64,000 nucleotides of DNA from NCBI GenBank assembly GCA_016285885.1, contig JAEERP010000012.1, positions 23,517 to 87,516 on the forward strand, read 5' to 3'. Origin of the DNA: Paludibacteraceae bacterium (GTDB lineage: Bacteria; Bacteroidota; Bacteroidia; Bacteroidales; Paludibacteraceae). Both the position numbers and the translations under genes were made by a program. The notes beneath the pieces are model-generated. The model searched no databases, was not told where the DNA came from, and saw nothing but the letters and a program-made list of their open reading frames with translations. Below are positions 47,127-57,100 of the stretch, one piece after another (the first letter of the stretch is position 1; every line of letters starts with the position of its first letter).

Positions 47127-47798
47127 ATGAATAAGAAAAATTTACTGAACATATCGCTGGCTTTGAACGTCGTTTTTGCATGTGTTTGTCTCTATCAGTC
47201 TTTTTTACTGTTGAAAAGCGGTGAGACCGCATTGGTCGTTGCGAATTCCCTTCCGGCATTGAACGACAATGACGCCCTATTCATGGGGGAGGCCCGTATG
47301 GGGGACTGTGAATGGTCAATGCTCTTGTCTGACGCCACATGCAAGACCCTAGCCTTCAATGGCAATACCATCAAGGGAGAGCTTGAACGGCTGGACCAGT
47401 TGTTCCAAGGGGTCTCTCCAAGGAAACTTTTCCTGATGTATGGGGAGCAGGAGTTGTTGGATGGATGTGGCGTGGGTGAGATTTCCGAACGTTATGATGA
47501 ACTGGTGTCTCGTCTGAAGGAACGATTCCCTGCGACGGAATGTGTGCTGATCTCTGTCCTGCCGGTATGGAAAGAGACTGATAATGAGTTTAATCTGAAG
47601 ATGTCTAGCGAGATCAAAAACTTGAACATATTTATCAAGTCGATTGCCTCTCGCCACAATTATCCATTCGTTGATCTTTATGGAGATTTGTCCACTTCCG
47701 AGGGTAATTTGGACCCGAGATACATGACAGCCTTCGGATCCCAATTGAACTATACAGCCTATGTCATCATAAAGGAAAGATTAAATAATTTTTTGTAA
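47127..47798 (+). CDS. SGNH/GDSL hydrolase-like protein, probably catalytically dead
   Basis: 223 residues with one N-terminal membrane anchor (LLNISLALNVVFACVCLYQSF). The fold pattern matches SGNH hydrolases: block I is NDALFMGEARMGDCEWS where active enzymes have GDS, block III is LFLMYGEQELLDG where they have GxND, and block V is TAFGSQLNYTAY where they have DGxHL. The Ser, Asn, Asp and His positions thus appear replaced by Ala, Gln/Glu, Phe and Gln. It may be a binding or scaffold protein. It is isolated between the pfkA palindrome and the giant HYR gene. Confidence 0.65.
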   Translation: MNKKNLLNISLALNVVFACVCLYQSFLLLKSGETALVVANSLPALNDNDALFMGEARMGDCEWSMLLSDATCKTLAFNGNTIKGELERLDQLFQGVSPRKLFLMYGEQELLDGCGVGEISERYDELVSRLKERFPATECVLISVLPVWKETDNEFNLKMSSEIKNLNIFIKSIASRHNYPFVDLYGDLSTSEGNLDPRYMTAFGSQLNYTAYVIIKERLNNFL

Positions 47799-48103
47799 AA
47801 ATTTGATGTAAGATTATTTTTTGCTCTGTTTTTGTGCTTATAAAAATGTCAATGGAATTTAAATCTGAGAGAAAAAAACTTTTTTGTTTGGTTCTAAATA
47901 ATTATTTTTGTCGAATAAGTGTGTCGTGGCGCTTCGTTATAACCATGGAAAACCGATGGCGAGGAGGGTGTTTGATGCATTGTATGAAGTGGGTGCTTGT
48001 AGTGAGTGCTTGATTGTATGTAAAGTTAGGTCGTCCCGCCTTTGTTGGATAGTGAATGCGGTGCGGCATTGGGTGTACTGAAATGAATAAAGTGAATTTT
48101 TGT
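47799..48103. other. 305-nt upstream region of the giant HYR gene
   Basis: AT-rich at the left. A TATTTTTG -7-like element lies at 47903-47910, about 190 nt before the likely start. Possible start codons for the giant gene lie at 48056 and 48083. No other feature is supported. Confidence 0.45.
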
Positions 48104-51100
48104 ATGGAACAAAAACAAACGCGTCTTTTTCATAAAACGTTTTCTATTCTTTGGAGTCGTGTTCTTGCGCTCTCCGTCTTCTCGTTAATTGCAATCGCTG
48201 CAAGTGCGCAGACCAATGCGATAAGGTTGACAGTTGATGGAACAACTATGGTTTCTGCGTGTGTTGACGAACCTATCGTGTTGAATGCGAGTGCCGTGAA
48301 CTCAAGTGTCGGCAATGCTGTCAATGTATTCCGCTCTTACGATGGAGGAAACAAATGGACTGCCATAGGTACGGCAACCAAGGATAATTCAGGCATTTAT
48401 ACTTTCGTGGAAGATATGGTCAGCCAACAGGTCATGTATCAATTTGTTGACCAAAACAACTCTTCGCTGAAAAGTAATGCAGTGACGGTAAATGTCAGTT
48501 ATGATTGCCCAGAGATTTGTCATGTCACGACCACGGGTGAATACTATTTGGGTACGGACTTCAATCCGTCTGACGGATGTAATGAGCGTGATATCAATTT
48601 CAGGAACAATAACTACTGTTTGGAAAACCATTTTGAAGCGAATGGTATTCGGTTTGTGGGATGTTCTGGGGGATCTGTCGTGAAGGGTTGGAAGGAGACT
48701 GACAAGGATAGGGCAGCCAACGTAATCGGCAAGAACTATTACTATGTTTTCAAGGGTGGTAATTGTGAGAATACACCATTCAAGTTGACGTTCGATAGGG
48801 GCAGATACTTGAATAAAACTTTCCGTTTCACGATGCGCCTTTATCTGGATCTTTCAGGGTGTGGATCTTTTGATTCTCAGGCGAAGATGAACTTCCGTAC
48901 AAGTTTCGGTAACCCTGTCGATTTGTGTGTGGATGCGGAATTGTTTGATGGAAATACGGGTGCAAGGTTGGGCGAATATAACAAATGTGCTAATGGACAA
49001 CATTTGGACAACCAATTGGTGTTGGGGGGTGACATATGGTCGAGGTATCATGCCCAAGGACATAACTTAATCCGAATGGAATTCATTTTCTACGGACAGT
49101 TCAAAACCCGAAACCAGGAGCAGTTGGAGATTTATCCTGAGTTCCAACAATGGCCGTCTTGTGCCACAATTGCGGTCGACTATATCTCTGGTGAGGCGGC
49201 CAATGTCTGTTTGGGACGTGGCGCAGTCTGTGAGGGCGAGACTGCGGAGGTGAATGCCGCAGGTTTCCCGAAGGACGCTGAATATATTTGGGAGTATGCG
49301 GATGATAATGGTACATGGCACCAGTTGTATATAGATGGTTTTGTACAAAGAGGTAAGGATAAACAGTCCATTTCAATCCCTGTAAAAGGTTGGATCGGTA
49401 AAAAGAAGTTCCGTGTGAGGAGTGATGATGGACATCCTTTGGATAAGCCTATCGAATTCTATGTGACGGCCAAGAATTGTAATCCTGTGCAACCGAATGA
49501 TATAAAGATGCCGGCGGATCCGTTCTGCGTGCCGAACACAAGGCAAAACGGAACATTTACCGTGGATCCGGTCGATGCCAACCCGAATGTGCATTACACT
49601 TGGAAGTTCATCACACCAAGGGGCGAGGAGTTCGGTAGTAAGTATATCATTTATACGAATAGGGTTGACACAACGGGTGTGGACACAACCTCTACCGGAG
49701 ACAGAGTCGTGGAGTCCTCAAGGGGACAAACGGTCACCTTGATCATGAACGAAAAAGCGGAGGAAGGTAAATACACGGTTATTGTACAACCTATTAAGAC
49801 CATGATGGGGAGTGATGGACAACCGTATTGGGCTGTTGCGGGTGATCCCCTCAGCAAAACTTTCAATGTATATCGTACTCCTCAGGTTCAAATCATCAAG
49901 GAGGGAACGGATCCTTTGCGGCAATCGGAGGTGGAACTCTGTCCGACCGACCACAACCAGAAGGTGGTGGCGATCGCTGACGTGAAGGAGTCTTTCTCTT
50001 CGCAATATGAAAGCCAATACGTTTATACTTGGAAAGATGGTGCGGTTGGGAAGACTAATTCCGCGACGGTGGATTTCCCTGCGCTAGGCTCATGTAACGG
50101 TTCCTACAAAAACCATAAGGTCTCTGTTACTGTACAGATAAAAAATGTTGGTTGCCCTTCTACCGTGGAACAATCATGGAAACTGGGTAAGATAGAGAAA
50201 CCGACCATCGATTGTAGTTCTCTTCCGGCATTGGACGGCTTTACCCTGGGCGAGACGGAAAAGACAAAGGCTATTGAACTCGATTTCCCGAGCTATACTG
50301 CTGGATGCGAGACGGACCCGTTGCTTCGTATCGAATTGAATTATGTGCCAAAGACGGGCTCGAATATCACTAAGACGTTTGAGGCGAAAAAATCTGCATT
50401 CGACAGACTGAACCGTACGGTTGAATTGCCTGCAGGCGCTGGTTCTGTCGTTTATACCGTGGTGGATGGTTGCGATAATGCGGCCTTCTGTACGAAGACG
50501 ATCATGATCAAAGATGTGACTCCTCCAAATGTTAATTGTGATGACATAGAAAAATATACGACTAGGCTGACGTTGCAGGAGGGATGTGACGCCAAACCAG
50601 ACTATGATGTTACATTGCCAACCATCGTCGCACCTAAATTGAAAGATCAGAATGGTGTGGATGGTACCATAACTGGTGTATATATGGGTAGGGCTTATAA
50701 TCCTGCCACAGAGCCTTCCACGAATCCTCCGTCGTTGTCATTGTTCAACGCAAACATTGGCTTGAACGACAACTATAAAGTGGGAACCACCTATATTTTG
50801 TGGAGATTCACTGATGCGTCGGGCAATTCTGCGTACTGTTTGCAGCCTGTGCAAGTGATTGACGACCATGTGCCGGCTGTCACCTGTCCGGATGCAAATA
50901 TCGGTGATGTCTCGAACAAACCGGGTTTCTGCGGTCTCTCCATGAATGCGTTGATCGCCCAATTGAAGGAGTTGCCATCCGCTAAGGGATTGTGCTCCGA
51001 TTCGACGGTGGTGTACCAGCCTGTCTTCTATTACAGGAATGTGGCGGATGATGATTTGGAGGAGGTGCCGAACGCGCGATTCGATGATATCATATTCGAC

Positions 51101-54100
51101 GTCAACGAAACCTATGAGGTGGTTTGGCGATTCTTTAAGAATAACGACCGCTCTACTGGCCTTTATGAGGATTGTGCTCGTCAGTTCACTGTGCGTGATA
51201 CCGAAGAGCCATACTTCAATTGCTCATCGTTGGCGACCGTCCGCGTCACGGCTAACTCATATAAGCCACAGAATAAGGGATATGAGTACCTGTCGTATGC
51301 GACGAAGGCGAATGTGACGGTTCCGGGCACGGGCCCGGGGGCTGCGTCGATCACTTATAAGGGTACGTTGGCTGAGGCTTTCGCATCAGGTGATATCCGT
51401 ATCATCGATCCAAGCGAGGTGAAGGATAATTGTCCTGGAGACATCATGGTGGAAGTGACCTTGGTCGGCCCGGACGAGAATGGTGTCGAGAAAACGGAGA
51501 GAATCAGACGTCTCAAGGATTTGGAGGACCACAAGTATTACGTGGGTCTTACCACCCTCAACTTTAGATTTATCGATGCTAATAATAGGGAGGCTACTTG
51601 CGCTCAGAATATCATCGTGACGGCTGGTACGACTCCTATCCCGGACTGTCCATCTAAGACGGATACGGTGGTCTATGTCGATAATGCATGTAAGGTGAAT
51701 TTCAAGGTGCTGAAATCAACGGTTCCAACTGCCCAGATACCAGTCAATCAGGAGGGTCTTTGGCTCAATTTGCGATACAAGGTTATCTCTGGACTCCATT
51801 TCGATGAGGAGTGCCAGGTGGTGGCTGAATACTTCCCGAACAAACTCACGGAGCTGAATGGCGTACATTCTGTCACGATCGGGGGTGGTGTGGCACCTGG
51901 ACAAGGTCATACACAAGAGTTGACCATCGATTATTTGTGTGAACAATATATGGATAGCTGGGATTCGTTTAAGGATTCGGAATTCAATTCATGGAACGCT
52001 TGGTCTTCGGAGTATGAATCGGCAGGTCCTGGTGGTCCTGGTGGCCCAGCTGGTCCAGGTCAAAACAATAGGGAATCCATATTGTCTGCTTCAGATCAGT
52101 TGACGACCGTGGTGGATTATACGGGTTATCCGTTTGAGATTGAGTTGATCGACTCGACAGGCAAGCGTGTTGTGTTGGTTGAAAACCCTTATACGGCCGC
52201 TGATATCGCTCCTGAGCGTGTGATTTATAGCCGTTTCTATGGAAGCTCGGGAAATGTACACGAGTGTCATAACACTTTCCACACATGCAAATATGCCGAC
52301 ATTAAGACGCAGAACAATTTCTCTGATGTGGTATTGAACCAAACTTTGACGAAGGGTACCTACTCGTTGGTGTATCGTTTCCAAAATGAGAAAGGCGGAT
52401 TACAATTAGATAGTTGCGTCGTGAATATCACGGTGGTGGATACGATCGCTCCATTGCTGGATTGCGGCGATTGGAATAAGAGCGGAACCTTCCCTGCCAA
52501 TGAGGAGTGTGTGACCACTGTGGACGAGGTTCCTTGGTTTAAGAAACCGACTGTGGCTGATCTGAAGGTGAAGGATAATTGTTCTGTGGATCCGAACGAT
52601 TTCACTATTACATGGAACAGAAGATGGGAGAACTACAATATCTCGGCGGATGCGGCTTTGACCGAGCCATTTGCGCTTGGTGTTACGACCATGACATGGT
52701 ATGTGGCGGACGCGTCGGGTAACAAAAGTTCTTGCGAACAGGTTATCACGGTAGTGGATGTTACTGGTCCATCGTATGACTGTTCCGCTTTGATAGACAT
52801 TGTGGTGGAGACTGAAACGAACTGTGAGGCTTCCGCCAAGTCGGTTCAGGCTGCGGGACTTGATATCCCTTACGCAATGGATGATAAGTGTTCCCCTACA
52901 GGCAAACCAATACCTGCGGAGGGTACCCGAAGTGATGGAAAGGATATCTTCAAGGACCCTTATCCGAGAGGCACTACCGTTATTACCTGGGTGTTTAAGG
53001 ATGCAAAAGGGAATGAGACGGTATGTACGCAGAATGTGATCGTTGAAGACCGGACTGCTCCTGTCTTCGAGGATTGCGATAAGATGCCGGAAGTGGTGAT
53101 CGAATTGCCTGAGAACGAGTGTGCGGCTTCTACGGAAGAGGTAAAGGCTGCGCTTGGCAAACAAACCGCTATTGACGATTGTGATGGAGAGATTGATGGT
53201 AAACCATTTGTGTTGTCTCCTGACGGCGCCTCCTTGTTGCCTCTTTATGCCTCATTTAAGAAGGATACAACCTATACTATCGTATGGACATTCACGGATC
53301 TTTCGGGTAATTCTGTCGAGTGCTCCCAAAAGTTGACCATCAAGGATGTGACGCCTCCGAATCCGTCAGGCGTTTGTCCTCCTCCTACCAAGGATGTTTA
53401 TGCGAAGACGGTTTGCTCCGTCACGTATGACGAGTTACAGTTGCCTACGCAGGAACAGATGAAACTGGTGGATCCTTGCGATGGCGTCCTGTATCCTACG
53501 GTTATGGCTAGGGTGATGCTTCCGGATGGCACCTCTCTCGTCTATTTCGACGACGAGCTGAAGGATGTGACCTATCCTGTCGGTACCCATTATTTCTATT
53601 GGATCTATCAAGATAAGGGTGGACTCAGGGATACTTGTACGATGGCTCTGACGGTGAATGATTCCATCTTGCCGATATTGGAGGATTGTGATGTGGATCC
53701 TGTCATCCACTTGACGGTGGATGGTGATATCTGTGCGATCGACCCTGCTAATGTGAAGACTTACATCCGTGAGCCAAAGGCTTACGATGAATGCGATGAC
53801 TATCGCTCGGGTCTGGGCCTCACTTGGATGACTCCTGTCGTTGAACGTTTCTTCATTGATTCAACGATTATCATTGGCGCAGCGGGTGATACGTTGGGCT
53901 ATCGGTTCGACTCGACTCTGGTGGCGGATGGTGTCACTAAGAAGTGGGATGAGGATGTATTCCCGAAAGGAAAGACGATGTTGCGTTGGACCTTTACGGA
54001 TCAGTCCGGCAACCAGGTGTTCTGCGAAAAGAGTGTGACTGTCCATGACTTCACTCCTCCTTATTTCGATTGTGACAAGATTGACCCTGACACGCTTCGT

Positions 54101-57100
54101 CCTGAGGCCTACAAGGGGGATTGCGAAGTGGAGTTCGGTAACCTGAAACGTGATGTGCTGGATAAACTGGCATACAAGGCATGGGATGCATGTGCGGGTG
54201 ACTCTGTGCCAGGTGTGTTGACATTGAACGGTAACATGGAGCTTCCTGAGGAATACACCATGTCTGTCGGTATCACTTACAAACTGTTGTGGCTCTTCAT
54301 CGATGAGGATGGTAACAAGACCACTTGTCCGCAATATATCTTGCCTTCTCACTTGAATGATGTGAATTTCGATTGTAATACAATTAAGGACACGGTCGCT
54401 TATGCGCAGGAAGGTGAGTGTGCCATCACTGCGGATAGTCTCCGGTTGAGGATACCTGTCGCTTTAGACTCCTGTGCGGTTCTTTCTGGCTTTGGCGGTG
54501 AGTTCGAAGCTTATGGTATTCGCTCCGATGGCTTGCCGATCACGGATCCGTTCCCTACGGGTTATACCCAAATCAAATGGATGTTTGTCAGCCCATGGAA
54601 CCTGCACGACACGCTGTGGTGCGATCAAAAGGTTACGATCTTGGGTAATAAACATTTCGATCTGAATTGTGATGAATTGACTCCTACTCGTCGCGACACG
54701 TTGGCTGATTGTGGTCCTACCGATCCGTTGACGTTCGTGATCGACACACCGAGGGTGGCCGATCCATGTATCGTGGATGAGCATGATCCTGAATATTGGA
54801 GAGTGGGTGTCGGTACCCGTTCTGACAAAAAACCTATCACCGATCCGTTCGTCCTGGGTAATACTACCATCCAATGGGTATTTACTGATTTCACGGGTGC
54901 CATCAATGACACGTGTGTGCAGGATGTTGTTGTCCGTACCTCTTTGGACATGATTTACGATTGTGATGCTTTGGGTAAGGATACGATCAAGGTGGATGTG
55001 GCGCAGGGAGAATGTACCGTGGATGCGTCTAAGGTGAAGGATTTGATCTCCGTTCCGTTCGCCCTGCATCCTTGTCCGGAGGAATCGGGTGTGGACACGA
55101 TTTGGGGTGTTCCTTCCAGAAGGTTCGGTATGTCTATGGACTCATCCTTCTACATCGGCCTCTCCGAAATCATATGGACGTTCGTCGATCCTTCCCATAC
55201 AGTGTTGAACGACTCTGTGACTTGCTCGCAATGGGTGCGTGTCGGTGATGTGAACGAGATGCCAGTCAGATGTGAGAACTTCCCTGATAAGGTCTTCCGC
55301 TTGCATCCGGACGATTGCGAAATCTCATGGCAGGAGATGGAGATCAAGGTGCCTGGTATTATCGATCTGTGTTCTCATGAGATCATCGACCCGGTTGTGA
55401 CGAGATCTTCCGGCAAACAAATAAGCGCAGTCACCTCTGTCGTGGGGGCTGATACGATTGTGACCGTCACTGCAGATGTCTTCTCGGTTGGCGTGGATAC
55501 GATTCAGTGGACCTATTCATTCCACGGACAATTATTCGTCTGTGACCAGGTGATCACTGTGAAGGATAGTATGGCGCCACTTTATGATTGTAAGAACTTG
55601 GAGACTATTGTGGTACCTTCTATTCCAGGTAAGTGCTTCGTTAATTCTAGCGCTATCTTCGACTCTCTTCCTAATCCTTGGCCTCAGGCTGAGGATGTAT
55701 GTAACCAACAGAAGATCGATGGTCGTGTCTTCTTGGAGGACGGTCAGGAGTTGACCAAGGCTTCATCTTTCAGAGTGTCAGTCGGAGAGCATATCCTCAC
55801 GTGGATCTTTATTGATGAGACCATTAATGAGATTGCAGATACCTGCTCTCAGAACCTGATCGTGATGGGCGACCAAGCTCCGATCTTTGATTGTGACCAA
55901 TTGAAGCATGACCCTATATTGGTTGAGGGTTGTGATACGACGCTCGACAACACGTATATCACTACACCATATGCGCTGGATGCTTGTACGAATGACTCCG
56001 TCGCAGGTGTGGGTGTGCGTTTGGATGGCGGTAAGCTCTATGGTGTATACCCTGTGGGTACGACCTCTATCCGTTGGGTGTTCGTGAGTCCGTTCTCTTC
56101 AATAGCTGATACTTGTATCCAAGATATCACTGTTCTGACGAAACAAGAGTTGGATTTGCATTGTACCGATGTGAACGGTGACACCATCAACGTGGATGTG
56201 GAAGAGGGTGAATGCTTCACTGCTGTGGATCTCCAGACTCCATATGCTTTGCATCCATGTCCGGATCAGTCTGGTGTGGAGAAAATCATGGGCGTTCCGT
56301 ATCGCTCGGATAATAGGGCAATCACCGATTCCTTCCGTACGGGCGTGACAGTCGTTACGTGGGTCTTTACGGACAATTCGGGTACCATGTATAAGAATGT
56401 GGACACTTGCTATACGGTTGTAAGGGTGGGTGATGTGAATAAGATGCCGGTGGATTGTAAGAATATGCCGGATACGACGATCCTCTTGCCTCCTACCGAT
56501 TGTGAGATATCTTGGAAGGAGATCAACTTCAGTGTGCCTGAGGTACGTGACCTCTGCTCCGATTCGTTGATCACGCCTACGTTGACCCGATGGTCTGGCA
56601 AGAGCATGGATGAGAGTTTCACTGTCGGCCCTGATACCATCTATTGGAACTATAACTTCTTCGGGCAAATTGTCACTTGCTCGCAAGGCGTCCTGATCTT
56701 GGATTCTGTCGCACCTGCATTCGATTGCTCGACGTTGAAGGATACCGTCATGGTGGCTAAGCCTGGCTTGTGTGAGGTCTCTGCGGAGGATTTCAAACTC
56801 TTCTTGGGTGACCCTGTCGCAATTGACTCTTGTACAAAGGCGGAGGTCCATGGTAGGGCATATGTATGTTCGGATAGTTTGAACAATGATTGTCTGTCGG
56901 TAGATAAAGTCACGGCGAAAGTGGGTGATGTCTTGCATATCCATTGGATCTTCCAAGACTCACTTCTCAATGCAGTCGCTAAGGAGTGTGACCAGACGGT
57001 TACTGTCAAGGGTACAGCGGAGCCAATCTTTGATTGCTCATCTTTGAAGGATACGATCCTTTATCTTGAACTCGATCAGTGCGAGTTGCCTACGGGTAAG

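Noticed and set aside
56099..56956. Minus-strand ORF of 285 aa opposite the giant HYR gene
   Set aside because: Lies entirely antisense to a strongly supported gene; translation is rich in Arg, His and Ile with no domain. It is a codon-usage shadow.
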